From Microbacterium lacus (GTDB taxonomy: Bacteria > Actinomycetota > Actinomycetes > Actinomycetales > Microbacteriaceae): a stretch of 64,000 nucleotides of DNA. The DNA lies in contig NZ_BAAAPK010000001.1 in assembly GCF_039531105.1 (NCBI RefSeq), forward strand, positions 558,001 to 622,000, in the 5' to 3' direction. Each line of letters begins with the position of its first letter. Position 1 is the first letter of the stretch. This document shows, in pieces, positions 16,566 through 25,471 of the stretch. The position numbers were made by a program, and so were the translations under genes. The notes under the pieces are model-generated. The model made no database searches, was not told where the DNA came from, and saw nothing but the letters and a program-made list of their open reading frames with translations.

Positions 16566-17564
16566 ATGACACGAAGCGCAGCGGTGATCGTCGCAACCTA
16601 CCGGCGCCCGGACTTCGTCCGAGAGTGCCTCGCGCACCTCGAGCGGCAGACCGTCGCGCCGGAGCGCATCATCGTGGTGGACGCCTCCCCCGACGAGCGC
16701 ACGCGTGAGGTCGTGCGGGAGTACCCCGACGTGGAGTACCGGCGCAACGACATGGGGGCGGGAACCCTCGCGTCCTCGCGCGCGATCGGGGTCCAGGGTG
16801 TCACGCAGGATGTCATCGCCTTCATCGACGACGACGCGTACGCCGAGCCGGAGTGGCTCGCCGAGCTCCTCGCGGCGTACGACATCCCCGGGGTCGGCGC
16901 CGTCGGCGGCCGCGCGCGCAACGGGCAGCCCGGTGAGGAGTCCGAAGCCCTGCAGCGGATCGGACGGTTCCTCCGCAACGGTCGGCTCACCGGCAACTTC
17001 GCCGCCGATCCCGGACGGACGGTGCTGGCCGATCACATGCTCGGAGCCAACATGTCGGTGCGCTCCGACGTCCTGCGCTCGTTCGGCGGCATCCACGACT
17101 ACTACCCGGGCACGTGCCTGCGCGAGGACGCCGACATCGCGCTGCGCGCCCGCCTGACCGGTCACCTCGTCGTCTATGCGCCGGCCGCGGTGGTCCGGCA
17201 CGTGGCGGGCGACTATGCGCAGGGGCGGCGCTTCGATCTGCGCTACCGGTTCTACGGGGCGCGCAACCACATCCTGCTGCTCGCCACAACGATCGGATGC
17301 CGGGACCGGCGCTTCGCGGCCTATCTCGGTTCCGCCGCGATCGGCATCCCGCGAGAGGCCGTCTCGGGCCTCGCGGCGCTCACCGACGCCGCTCGGCCGA
17401 GCCTGGCCGCCAAGGTGCGCGGCATCGGGGGCGGGCTCCTCCGGGCAGGAGCGGACCTGGTGGGAACGATCGCCGGGCTCGCCGCCGCCGTGCGCCCGAT
17501 CGACCGTGCGCGCTCGATCCCGCCATCGGTCCCGGCGCGGCCGCCCTCCGATCATGACGACTGA
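16566..17564 (+). CDS. Glycosyltransferase family 2
   Basis: The 332-residue GT-A protein opens with VIVATYRRPDFVRECL and has the metal-binding DxD region as FIDDDAYAEPEWL near residues 90-102. A later acidic helix, CLREDADIALRARLTG, contains the probable catalytic base. The C-terminus is helical and may touch the membrane. The ATG at 16566 was preferred over a TTG 57 bases upstream because of the GGGGCGAGGGG ribosome-binding stretch before it. The 3' end overlaps the next gene by 11 bases. It likely extends the repeat unit of the surface glycan. Confidence 0.9.
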   Translation: MTRSAAVIVATYRRPDFVRECLAHLERQTVAPERIIVVDASPDERTREVVREYPDVEYRRNDMGAGTLASSRAIGVQGVTQDVIAFIDDDAYAEPEWLAELLAAYDIPGVGAVGGRARNGQPGEESEALQRIGRFLRNGRLTGNFAADPGRTVLADHMLGANMSVRSDVLRSFGGIHDYYPGTCLREDADIALRARLTGHLVVYAPAAVVRHVAGDYAQGRRFDLRYRFYGARNHILLLATTIGCRDRRFAAYLGSAAIGIPREAVSGLAALTDAARPSLAAKVRGIGGGLLRAGADLVGTIAGLAAAVRPIDRARSIPPSVPARPPSDHDD

Positions 17565-18552
17565 CGCGCCCGTCCCCGCAGACCCGCCCACGTTCGCGCT
17601 GGTGATCCCCACGCATCGCCGGCCCGATCTCGTCCAGCAGGCCGTGCAGAGCGCGCTCCGGCAGACGCGACCCTTCGACCAGGTCATCGTCGTGGCCGAC
17701 GGCCTCGACGATCCGGCCGTGCCGGTGCTGGGGGGCGGGCCCGTGCAGGTGATCCCGATCGCGAAGGCCGGCGTGGCCGCCGCGCGCAACGCGGGCATCG
17801 CCGCGGCACGGACGTCGTGGATCTGCTTCCTCGACGACGACGACCTGCTGCACCCGGAGTACCTCTCCCGGGTGGCCGCCGTGATCGAAGAGACGCCCGA
17901 GGTGGGAGCCGTCAACACCGAGTACTGGAGCTTCGCGGCCGAGACCGGGACCGCCGACGAGTTCTCGGCATCCGATCTCGACAGCGCCCTCGTCGCCGCC
18001 CGGACGGCGCGACCGCTCACGGACCTCGGCTACCTGCGCATCGAGGGGCGCAGCTTCGATCTGCTGCTGGAGCGCCTGCGCGGCTCGATGAGCACCGCCG
18101 CCGTGCGGTCTGAGCTGCTCCGCCGTGCGGGCGGATTCCCCGTCGGGATGGTGACCGCCGAGGACTGGGTGATGTACGTCAACGTCGCCCGGCTGACCGA
18201 GTGGCACCTCATCCCCGAACGGCTCGCGTTCTTCCGCGACCACCCGCGTACCGCCACGAGAGCGGGCGACCCGGTGAAGGGGCTGACCACCCTGCGTGCG
18301 ATCCGCTCGTTCTGGGAGCCGAGCGCGCTGCCGACCCCGCCGCACCGTCCCCTCGACGCCTACCGCGCGCACTACCGGCACGTCCTGACGTGGACCCTGC
18401 TGCTGTGCCGTCTGGAGCACGACGGGCGTGCGTACCGCGAAGCGCTCCGCATCGCGCGGCCGATCCTTCCCCGCCGCACCGATCGTCTGCGCGCCGCCGC
18501 CCCCGAGTGGCTGCGCGGAGCGAGCGGGGTGCTGCGCAGAGGTCGGCGATGA
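17554..18552 (+). CDS. Glycosyltransferase family 2
   Basis: The 332-residue GT-A protein has VIPTHRRPDLVQQAVQSAL at the start, AKAGVAAARNAGIAAA binding the nucleotide, the metal-binding run FLDDDDLLHPEYL near residues 92-104, and TAEDWVMYVNVARLTEW containing the catalytic acidic residue. It is distinct in sequence from the family 2 enzyme just upstream, so it is not a recent duplicate. Its start overlaps that gene by 11 bases and its stop overlaps the next start by 4. The C-terminal 90 residues are Arg-rich and helical. Confidence 0.9.
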   Translation: MTTDAPVPADPPTFALVIPTHRRPDLVQQAVQSALRQTRPFDQVIVVADGLDDPAVPVLGGGPVQVIPIAKAGVAAARNAGIAAARTSWICFLDDDDLLHPEYLSRVAAVIEETPEVGAVNTEYWSFAAETGTADEFSASDLDSALVAARTARPLTDLGYLRIEGRSFDLLLERLRGSMSTAAVRSELLRRAGGFPVGMVTAEDWVMYVNVARLTEWHLIPERLAFFRDHPRTATRAGDPVKGLTTLRAIRSFWEPSALPTPPHRPLDAYRAHYRHVLTWTLLLCRLEHDGRAYREALRIARPILPRRTDRLRAAAPEWLRGASGVLRRGRR

Positions 18553-19496
18553 CCCGGACGCGTCCGGTGCGCACGGCGTATGTCGTCCTCACCCACCGGG
18601 ACTGGCCCCAGGTCCACAGACTGGCGCAGGCCATCCTGCGCTCGAGTCCGGGAGCCGGGATCGTGCTCGCCCACGATGCTCGTCATGACGCGTTCCCCGT
18701 CGATGCGGGCGACGCGCGCATCGACGTCTTCGCGCACGGGCGCGACGCGGATTGGGGATCATGGGACCTCGTCGAGGCGACGCTGGACGCATTCGCGCGA
18801 GCGCGGGAGCTGTTCGACCCCGATCTGGTGTGCCTGATATCGGGGAGCGACTATCCGGTGCAGGATCTCGCGGCGTGGGAGAAGTCCGCCGTGGAGGCCG
18901 GCGGATGGATCGGCGCCGCCGAGCCGCTCACGTACGTCCCGCACTGGGGGCGCCGACGCGGAGAGGGTGACGACCGCTGGACCCGCTATGCCTACCGGTG
19001 GTTCCGTGCCCCGTTCGGCAGGCGGGCTTCGCCTTTCATCGTCCGTGTACGGACGGCACTCGCGCTCCGCCTGGAGCCGATCTTCGGCATCCGGATCGTC
19101 ACGCGGGGTCGCGGCCTGCACTATGGCGTGCGCCGGCTGCCGACCCCCTTCACACCCGAACGGCCGGTGTACTTCGGCAGCCAGTGGCTCGCCGTCCGGC
19201 GCTCAGAGCTCGACCGGCTCCTCGACGTCGACTTCCGCGCGGGGGCGCCGCTGCGCAGGCTCTATCGCCGCTCGATCATCCCCGACGAATCGGCGTTCGT
19301 CACGGCCCTGAGCCGCTCGGGTCCGCGCGGCGAGCTGCCGCCCGTCTCCTACGTCCGGTGGGATGCCGCGCGCGACGAGCCGGTGATCTGGACCGTCGAC
19401 GACCTCGACGAGATCCGCGCCTCCGGCTCTCCGTTCTGCCGCAAGGTCGACCCCGTCCTCAGCTCCGAGCTGCTGGACGCGCTCGACGCCGGCTGA
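18549..19496 (+). CDS. Core-2/I-branching-type glycosyltransferase (GT14-like)
   Basis: The 315-residue protein resembles the GT14 (core-2/I-branching beta-1,6-N-acetylglucosaminyltransferase) family, which in bacteria occurs in polysaccharide clusters. Diagnostic segments are AYVVLTHRDWPQVHRLAQAIL at the start, given as key residues H, W and L, then VCLISGSDYPVQ near residues 95-106, VYFGSQWLAVRRSEL, and IIPDESAFVTAL containing the conserved Pro-Asp-Glu. These enzymes do not need a DxD metal site. It closes a three-gene glycosyltransferase operon (16566-19496). The bacterial sugar donor is not established. Confidence 0.82.
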   Translation: MTRTRPVRTAYVVLTHRDWPQVHRLAQAILRSSPGAGIVLAHDARHDAFPVDAGDARIDVFAHGRDADWGSWDLVEATLDAFARARELFDPDLVCLISGSDYPVQDLAAWEKSAVEAGGWIGAAEPLTYVPHWGRRRGEGDDRWTRYAYRWFRAPFGRRASPFIVRVRTALALRLEPIFGIRIVTRGRGLHYGVRRLPTPFTPERPVYFGSQWLAVRRSELDRLLDVDFRAGAPLRRLYRRSIIPDESAFVTALSRSGPRGELPPVSYVRWDAARDEPVIWTVDDLDEIRASGSPFCRKVDPVLSSELLDALDAG

Positions 19497-19510
19497 TGCC
19501 GGCCGGAGCG

Positions 19511-21319
19511 TCAGTTCAGCTCACCGAGTTCCACGAGGCGAGCGAACTCGACGCTCTCTCCGCGAACGTCCTCGAACGTGCCCATCGAGGCGATGCGGCC
19601 CGCCTGCAGGAACACGAGGGTGTCGGCGCTGCGGACGGTGGAGAGCCGGTGCGCCACGATCAGGATCGTCATCGTGCCCTGCAGTGAGCGCAGGGTCGTG
19701 GCGATCTCGTGCTCCGTCGCGTTGTCCAACGCCGAGGTCGCCTCGTCGAGGACGAGGATGCCGGGCCGCCGATACAGCGCACGTGCCAGCCCCAGCCGTT
19801 GACGCTGCCCGCCCGACAGGCGCACGCCGCGCTCGCCGACCGTCGTCTGCAGGCCCTCCGGAAGCTCCGCGATGAGCGCCTCGAGCTGCGCCATCGCCAC
19901 GACCTCGGTGATGCGACCCAGGTCGATCCGCTCAGGATCCTCGCCGAACGCGATGTTCGCGGCGAGGGTGTCGTTGATCAGGAACACGTCCTGCGGAACG
20001 ACGCCGAGGCCTCGATACCAGCCGGCGCGGTCGTCGAAGATCGATCGGCCGCCGCATTCGATCGCGCCGGAGGTCGGCTCGAGCAGGCCGAGGATGAGAT
20101 CCAGGAGCGTGCTCTTGCCCGCGCCGCTGGAACCGACGAACGCGGTGGTGCGATTCTCGGCGATCGTGAGGGTGAGCTCGTCCAGCACGGGGACGGCGGC
20201 GTCCGGATAGCGGAACGTGACGCCTCTCAGGGTGATGTCACCGCCGTAGCGGATGTCGTCGCGCGGCTCCTCGTCGTGCGTGCCGCCGACCTCGAGCTCT
20301 TCCGAGATGCGCGAGACGATGTCCAGGCCCGCACGCCCGGTGCGGATCGTGGCGAGCGTGGCGGTGATGCGGTTCAACGTCGGCAGGGCCCGGAGCGACG
20401 CCGCAGCGAAGACGCCCAGCACCGTGATCGCCTGTGCCGAGCTGCCGGTGGCGAACAGGAAGATCGAGATGCCGACGATGGCGATCACGAAGACGATCTC
20501 GAGCACGTAGCGGGGCGCCTCCGACAGGATGCCGAGTTCGCGCCCCGCGCGCGCATAGCGCAAGCGGGCGTTGCGGAAGCCGTTCACGAACGTGCGGGCG
20601 CTGGAGGTGAGTCGTGCCTCGCGGAAGCCTTCGAGTCCCGGCATGAGGTACTGCCAGGCCTCCAGGCTGGCGTCGGCCATCTCCTCGCCGATGCGGGCCT
20701 GCCGACCGCGCAGCAGGTGCTGGAGTCCGAAGACGAAGAAGCCGAAGAGTGCCACGGTGAGCAGCGTCACCAGCGGCGCGGTGATCGCCAGGATGACGGT
20801 GATCGCGACCACGACGAGGGCGTCGGTGACGAGGGTCATCACCCCGAGGAGGACGGAGGCTGCCTGATTGGTCGCGTCGTTGACGTTGCGGTAGACCTCG
20901 CTCATGCGCCGGCCGCGGTGGTCGGAGTAGGGGGCCAGGACGTAACGGCGCATCAGTTCCGCGGCAGACAGCGCGGACACGCGCGTGGTGCGTCCGAGGA
21001 GCCACCACCGGAACACGAGCGCGGCCGCGCTCTTGATCACGAACAGACCCATCACGATCCCGGCGACCGCCGGGATCAGCGTGGCCGGGTCCGTGGTGCC
21101 CAAGGCGGACGAGATCGTCCCGAGGAACCCGGTGGTGGGGTCGGCGCCGCCGATCAGCTGCGTGAGGGGAACCATCGCGGCGACGCCGAGCGTGTCCAGC
21201 GCCGCCAGGAGCAGCGACAGGACGAGGGTGCTGGCGACCCAGCGCCACGGTGAGGCGCCGGCCATCCGCAGCATGAGCCGCAGCTTGCCGGCCAGACCCG
21301 ACTCGCGAGAGGAGTGCAT
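19511..21319 (-). CDS. ABC exporter, fused permease and ATPase (PglK/MsbA-like)
   Basis: This 602-residue half-transporter has about six transmembrane helices in residues 25-320 and a C-terminal ATPase. The ATPase shows Walker A GSSGAGKST at about 396-404, Q-loop VVPQDVFLI, signature LSGGQRQRLGLARAL, Walker B ILVLDEATSALD and the H-loop IVAHRLSTV. It fits the PglK type that flips lipid-linked oligosaccharides, and no Wzx-type flippase was found in the window, so it is the best candidate for moving the glycan across the membrane. No C39 peptidase domain is present. It is divergent from the Tat-exported protein at 21499. Confidence 0.88.
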   Translation of the reverse strand: MHSSRESGLAGKLRLMLRMAGASPWRWVASTLVLSLLLAALDTLGVAAMVPLTQLIGGADPTTGFLGTISSALGTTDPATLIPAVAGIVMGLFVIKSAAALVFRWWLLGRTTRVSALSAAELMRRYVLAPYSDHRGRRMSEVYRNVNDATNQAASVLLGVMTLVTDALVVVAITVILAITAPLVTLLTVALFGFFVFGLQHLLRGRQARIGEEMADASLEAWQYLMPGLEGFREARLTSSARTFVNGFRNARLRYARAGRELGILSEAPRYVLEIVFVIAIVGISIFLFATGSSAQAITVLGVFAAASLRALPTLNRITATLATIRTGRAGLDIVSRISEELEVGGTHDEEPRDDIRYGGDITLRGVTFRYPDAAVPVLDELTLTIAENRTTAFVGSSGAGKSTLLDLILGLLEPTSGAIECGGRSIFDDRAGWYRGLGVVPQDVFLINDTLAANIAFGEDPERIDLGRITEVVAMAQLEALIAELPEGLQTTVGERGVRLSGGQRQRLGLARALYRRPGILVLDEATSALDNATEHEIATTLRSLQGTMTILIVAHRLSTVRSADTLVFLQAGRIASMGTFEDVRGESVEFARLVELGELN

Positions 21320-21498
21320 GCAACGTCCTCCCGGGCGTCTTGTGGTATGAGCGCATTACGGTATCATCCGAAGTGTCTCTCTCACGTGAGAGTGGGCTTC
21401 TGGGGATTGATTTGGGGATCAATTGGGGCCCGAGCGCAGCGACCGTTTCAGCGTGCCGTCATGGCGCTCGACACAGCACACTTTCCGAAGGGGTACCA
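21320..21498. promoter_or_regulatory. Divergent promoter region with CACGTG palindrome
   Basis: The 179-base gap between the ABC exporter and the Tat-exported protein is unusually A/T-rich for this genome. A perfect 14-base palindrome, CTCTCACGTGAGAG, lies at 21379-21392. Another near-palindromic stretch, TTGATTTGGGGATCAA, lies at 21408-21423. The region must contain the promoters of both genes, and the palindrome is a plausible operator for a dimeric regulator. The gene at 21499 has GAAGGGG about 8 bases ahead of its ATG as ribosome binding site. Exact -10/-35 boxes cannot be assigned with confidence. Confidence 0.5.
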
Positions 21499-22089
21499 AT
21501 GAGCGACAACGAGGGCGTGCAGCCCGAGCAGAAGGGCGTCAGCCGTCGCACCGTGACCAAGGCGATGGCGTGGGCTGTTCCCGCGATCGCCATCGCCGCA
21601 CCGATCCCGGCCTTCGCGGCCTCCGGCGGTCCGCCCCAGGTGGCCGTCGGCAAGGCCTGCAAGCTGCCGGGCAACAGCGCGCAGAGCTGTGCCGCGATCT
21701 TCGCCGGCATCCCCGGCCTCGACCCGAACAAGGCATTCGCGATCCCGCTGCTGGTCACGAACAACACGAGCAAGCCGATCGTGCTGAAGCCGTCGATCAC
21801 GATCACGTCGTCCGGTCTGCCGTTCGACGTCAAGGGCGTCAATCCGGCCTACTGCACGACGATCGCGCCCGGTGCCAGCGTCAAGGTCATCGTGTATGCG
21901 AACTCCGACAACAGCGCGAACCAGTCCGTCACGATCTCGCTGACGGTGCCGTGGGGCCACGACTGCAACGACGTCGACCACCCGCCGATCGTCATCTCGG
22001 GCATCGTCATCTCCGCCTTCCCGCCGTGCTCGAGCCGGGTGCCGTTCCCGCAGGGCGCACCCACGTGCGACCCGCCGTTCTACCAGTAG
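21499..22089 (+). CDS. Tat-signal secreted protein with paired cysteines, unknown function
   Basis: The 196-residue protein starts with a twin-arginine signal, SRRTVTKAMAWAVPAIAIAA near residues 15-34, and a likely cleavage site after PAFAA near residue 43. The mature part is about 150 residues and beta-rich. It has six cysteines (in GKACK, QSCAA, AYCTT, HDCND, PPCSS, PTCDP), suggesting disulfides formed outside or folded before Tat export. Several segments (LLVTNNTSKPIVL, GASVKVIVYANSD) resemble Ig-like or DUF-type adhesion folds. No catalytic motif is visible. It lies inside the glycan locus and opposite an ABC exporter, so a cell-surface role is likely. Confidence 0.8.
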   Translation: MSDNEGVQPEQKGVSRRTVTKAMAWAVPAIAIAAPIPAFAASGGPPQVAVGKACKLPGNSAQSCAAIFAGIPGLDPNKAFAIPLLVTNNTSKPIVLKPSITITSSGLPFDVKGVNPAYCTTIAPGASVKVIVYANSDNSANQSVTISLTVPWGHDCNDVDHPPIVISGIVISAFPPCSSRVPFPQGAPTCDPPFYQ

Positions 22090-22102
22090 GACCGATCCGA
22101 GG

Positions 22103-22136
22103 ACGGGGTGCGCCGCAGGCTTGCGGTGCGCCCCGT
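22103..22136 (+). terminator. Hairpin terminator after the Tat-exported protein gene
   Basis: A 15-base-pair stem with two G-U pairs (22103-22117 with 22122-22136) and a 4-base loop begins 13 bases after the stop at 22089. It is followed by TTCTCG, only weakly T-rich, as is common in high-GC actinobacteria. It would also insulate the convergent glycosyltransferase operon ending at 22174. Confidence 0.7.
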
Positions 22137-22173
22137 TCTCGCGTTCGCGGGTGGCGGCGATGCGCGTGCGGGC

Positions 22174-23301
22174 TCAGCGCGCCATGCGCTCCAGCACCGC
22201 GACCACCTGCCGAGCCCGGTCGTCCCAGTCGGCGACCGCAGCGGCTGCCGTAGGAGGCGACACCGGACCCGACTCGATCGCGTGAAGCACGGCATCCGCG
22301 AAGTGATCGCCCGACGCGATCGTGATCCGGACGTCGTCGGCGTCGCGGAATCCGGCCACCGGCGTGGAGATCACCGGCCGACCCACGGCCTGATACTCGT
22401 ACAGCTTGATCGGGTCCAGGCTGTCCGTGAACGCCGTCACCACATGCGGGACGAGGAGGACATCGGCTGCCTGCAGATACCCGATCACCTCGTCGGCGGT
22501 CCGGGATCCGAGCAGCTGCACGCCGGCCGTGCGCAATCGGTCCCGCTCCGCGCCGGTAAGGGCGTCAGGACCGACGAGCACGACGTGCCCGCGGCCGGAA
22601 AGGCGCAGCGACAGCGCCTCGCACAGAGCGACGTCGAGGCGATCCGCGTGGAGCGTGCCGACGTAGAGGGCGATCCGTCCGTCCGGGAGGTCGGCCGGTC
22701 GTGGATGCGGTGCCCGATAGGCCGCGGTGTCCACGGCGTTGCGGATCAGGACGATCGGATGCCGGTCCGGGGGTCGCGCTGGGCTCTTGCGGCGCTGCAG
22801 CTCGGCCGAGCACGCGACCACTTCCTGCGCCGACGTGAGCAGATCGCTCTCCTGCTCGCCGACGCGGGCGAGTTCGGCGGCGGGCCGCGCGGCGGCGAGC
22901 CAGTCGTCGGTCATGTCGTACAGGGTCCGCCAGCCGGTGCGCCGCGCGACCTCGGCGCCTCCCGGATCGTTGACCCACAGGATCGGATCCCGCATGCCCA
23001 GCGTCGCCGCGGCCCGGACGATGCGGTCGGCCATCCGCCGGTCCGCGTGCGGATCCAGACGACGGGGGAGCACCTTGACCGCCCGCATGGTCCACAGCCG
23101 CCCCGGGAGGGCGCCGTCCGCCGGGCGCTTGCCGAACTGCGGGCGTCGTCCGGACCGGATCGCGTGCAGGGGGTCGGCCGGTGGCTCGACGAACAGCACC
23201 CGCAGGTCCGGATCGGACTGCAGCAGGCGCCAGATCAGGTGCTGGTTGCGGCGCCAGACAGCATCCCAGGCTTCGAGGGACACCACGACGAGATCGGTCA
23301 C
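22174..23301 (-). CDS. Glycosyltransferase (GT4/GT1-like)
   Basis: The 375-residue GT-B type protein opens with VVVSLEAWDAVWRRNQHL, a start seen in TuaH- and exopolysaccharide-type glycosyltransferases. It continues with ILWVNDPGG, TLYDMTDDWLAA, VLIRNAVDTAAY and the donor-side segment LYEYQAVGRPVISTPVAGF. The usual E-x7-E element of family 4 is replaced by a K-L-Y-E-Y-x-A motif. It is last in a five-gene minus-strand operon in which every junction is a 4-base overlap. Donor and acceptor are unknown. A terminator from the convergent gene lies just past its end. Confidence 0.85.
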   Translation of the reverse strand: MTDLVVVSLEAWDAVWRRNQHLIWRLLQSDPDLRVLFVEPPADPLHAIRSGRRPQFGKRPADGALPGRLWTMRAVKVLPRRLDPHADRRMADRIVRAAATLGMRDPILWVNDPGGAEVARRTGWRTLYDMTDDWLAAARPAAELARVGEQESDLLTSAQEVVACSAELQRRKSPARPPDRHPIVLIRNAVDTAAYRAPHPRPADLPDGRIALYVGTLHADRLDVALCEALSLRLSGRGHVVLVGPDALTGAERDRLRTAGVQLLGSRTADEVIGYLQAADVLLVPHVVTAFTDSLDPIKLYEYQAVGRPVISTPVAGFRDADDVRITIASGDHFADAVLHAIESGPVSPPTAAAAVADWDDRARQVVAVLERMAR

Positions 23302-24335
23302 GGTGCACCCTCGCGGGCGCGCAGCGCCGCCGCGTACACCTTCTCGGTGCCGGTGGCCTGGGCGACCAGCGTGTACTCGGCGCGCTGGCGCGCCCGCAGG
23401 GCTGCGCCGAACGCCTCCCGGCCGGTGTCATCTCCCGCGAGAGAGACCAGGCGCTGGGCGGCGTCGTCGGCGTCCTCCGGCGCGAACAGCGCCCGCTCAT
23501 CCAGCCCGTCGAGGAGCTCCACATGGCCCCCTCCGCGTGCGGCGACGACGGGCAGCCCCGCCTGCATGGCTTCGATGACGGTGAGGCCGAGTCCTTCGAT
23601 CGGGCACGGCGCCAGGAGCAGGGATGCCCGCGCGAGCAGGTCGGGCACGTCCGTCCGGTAGCCGAGCAGTCGCACCGCGGACGCCGCGCCCCCTGACCGC
23701 GCCGTCTGCTCGACCCGGTCGCGGTCGGGACCGACACCGGCGATCCAGAGTTCCCAGCCGGCATCCGCGAGGCCCGATCGGAGGAACGCCTCCACGCCGA
23801 CGGCGGTCTGCTTCTCGGGTTGCAGGCGCTGCGCGATCAGCACTGCTCTCTCGCGCGGCGGCATCGCGTGAATTCGCTCGGGAAGTCCCGAATGGACGAC
23901 GGTGCTCGGGCGTCCGATCGCCTGCGCCACGGCGTCGCTGATCGCGAGCTCTGCGTCGATCGTCGCCGCGACGACGCGGTCGAGGCGCAGCGGGCCGACA
24001 TGGCCGCGTGGCGCCGCGAAGTGTCGCGTGGAGACCACCGCGGGCCGGCTGCGGCCGGTGAAGGCGACGGCGGCGGCCAGATCCGCTGCGGTCATGTGCG
24101 TGTTGACGACCTGCGCGGCGCGTCGCCGGCGGCTGAGCTCCCGGACCACGTCGATCGTCCGGGCGGCGGGGATGTGGCCGACACCTGCCTCCGCCAGCGC
24201 GGAGCGCATGCGCGCCGGGTCGCCGCCGATCACGTGCACGTCGTGACCGTCGGCGGCCTGCGCCGTCGCCAGACGCTCGACATAGCGTTCGACCCCGGAG
24301 TACCCGTCCGAGCGGATCGCGTGAAGGATCCTCAC
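23298..24335 (-). CDS. Glycosyltransferase family 4
   Basis: The 345-residue GT-B protein has the N-terminal turn AIRSDGYSGVERYVERLA, VVSTRHFAAPRG in the acceptor half, IAQRLQPEKQTAVGVEAFL at the start of the donor half, and the E-x7-E element PIEGLGLTVIEAM. The GTG start at 24335 was chosen because the MRILHAIRS-type opening follows directly and it overlaps the upstream stop by 4 bases. The open frame extends far upstream, but that part is antisense-like noise across the neighbouring genes. It is the fourth gene of the minus-strand glycosyltransferase operon. Confidence 0.88.
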   Translation of the reverse strand: MRILHAIRSDGYSGVERYVERLATAQAADGHDVHVIGGDPARMRSALAEAGVGHIPAARTIDVVRELSRRRRAAQVVNTHMTAADLAAAVAFTGRSRPAVVSTRHFAAPRGHVGPLRLDRVVAATIDAELAISDAVAQAIGRPSTVVHSGLPERIHAMPPRERAVLIAQRLQPEKQTAVGVEAFLRSGLADAGWELWIAGVGPDRDRVEQTARSGGAASAVRLLGYRTDVPDLLARASLLLAPCPIEGLGLTVIEAMQAGLPVVAARGGGHVELLDGLDERALFAPEDADDAAQRLVSLAGDDTGREAFGAALRARQRAEYTLVAQATGTEKVYAAALRAREGAP

Positions 24336-25471
24336 GGTGTCGCCCTCCCGTCGGTGCGCTCGCGGCGCACGCGCGCCAGCGCACGCAGGTAGCGCTCGGC
24401 GATGCGATCCCATGACAGCTCGACGGCGGTCTCCCGGCACTCCTGCGCGAACGCGCCGTGCCCGGCATCCCGCACGCGCCGCAGCGCCTCCGCCAACGGT
24501 GCGACGTCGCGATCGATCACGTATCCGTTCCGCCCGTCCACGATCAGATCGGGAGCGGCCCCGACGGCGGTCGCCACGACCGGGATGCCGCAGGCGAGGG
24601 CTTCGAGGACGACGAGGGCGTTCGCCTCGTATGCGCTCGGCAGGACGAGCGCATCCGCCGCCCACAGCGCGGGCAGCACGTCGGACTGCCGGCCCGCGAA
24701 GACCACGCGGTCCCCGACACCGCGCCGGGCGGCATCCGCCCGGGCATCGCGGATCATCTCGGTCGTCCCGCCGACGACGAGAAGGTGTACGCCGTCCGCC
24801 TGCGGCAGGGCCTGCAGGATGAGCGGCAGCCCTTTGCGATCGAACTCGTGCCCGACGAACACCGCAACCCAGTCGTCGTCCGGGATCCGCCATTCGCGAC
24901 GGGCGCGAGTTCGCTCCGCCGGCAGGGGCGGCCGGAACCGGTCCACGTCGACGCCGTTCGGGATCACTTCGATCGGCGCGTGCACTGCTCCGTAGGTGGC
25001 ACGCAGGAGTCGCGCCTCGCCCTCGGTCAGGGCGATCACCATCCGGTGCCGCCCGCCGCGGTAGCGGATGCGGTCGCGACCCGTGGTGAACAGGTGCAGC
25101 GGATTGCGCACCATGCGCCAGAGGTAGTTGCCGCGCGCCCGCATCGATGCCTGCAGCAGTCCGTGATTGACGTAGACATCGCCGAGCATCGCGTCGTTGT
25201 GACAGATCGAGACGGCGTCGGGCCGGGCGCGGAGGAAGGCGCGGGCGCGTCGGGTGCCGGAGATCGTGAACCACAGGACCTCCCACACGTGACCGATCCG
25301 CGTGCGGGGTGGACGGGCGTGACCCCGGGCCTGCGCGAGGGTGAACCGCTCCACGCGGGCTCCGGCGGCCGACAGCGCGCGTTCGAGTTCGTACGCGACA
25401 CCGGCCACGCCGCTTCCCGGTTCGATGCGCGGCGCGATCTGGACGATCCGCAGCGGGGCGTCGTTGCTCAC
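24332..25471 (-). CDS. Glycosyltransferase family 4 (paralogue of the next gene upstream)
   Basis: The 379-residue GT-B protein has RIEPGSGVAGVAYELERAL near the start, VSICHNDAMLGDVYVNHG in the acceptor half, VIPNGVDVDRF, VGHEFDRKGLPLILQAL, and E-x7-E in SAYEANALVVLEAL. It is clearly paralogous to the protein encoded at 25468-26628: both share SGVAGVA, ICHN-x2-M-x-GD-x-YVNHG, MRARG-x3-WRMVRNP, and an identical PSAYEANALVVLEAL stretch. The pair therefore arose by tandem duplication and may add similar sugars to different acceptors. The GTG start overlaps the preceding stop by 4 bases. Confidence 0.9.
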   Translation of the reverse strand: MSNDAPLRIVQIAPRIEPGSGVAGVAYELERALSAAGARVERFTLAQARGHARPPRTRIGHVWEVLWFTISGTRRARAFLRARPDAVSICHNDAMLGDVYVNHGLLQASMRARGNYLWRMVRNPLHLFTTGRDRIRYRGGRHRMVIALTEGEARLLRATYGAVHAPIEVIPNGVDVDRFRPPLPAERTRARREWRIPDDDWVAVFVGHEFDRKGLPLILQALPQADGVHLLVVGGTTEMIRDARADAARRGVGDRVVFAGRQSDVLPALWAADALVLPSAYEANALVVLEALACGIPVVATAVGAAPDLIVDGRNGYVIDRDVAPLAEALRRVRDAGHGAFAQECRETAVELSWDRIAERYLRALARVRRERTDGRATP

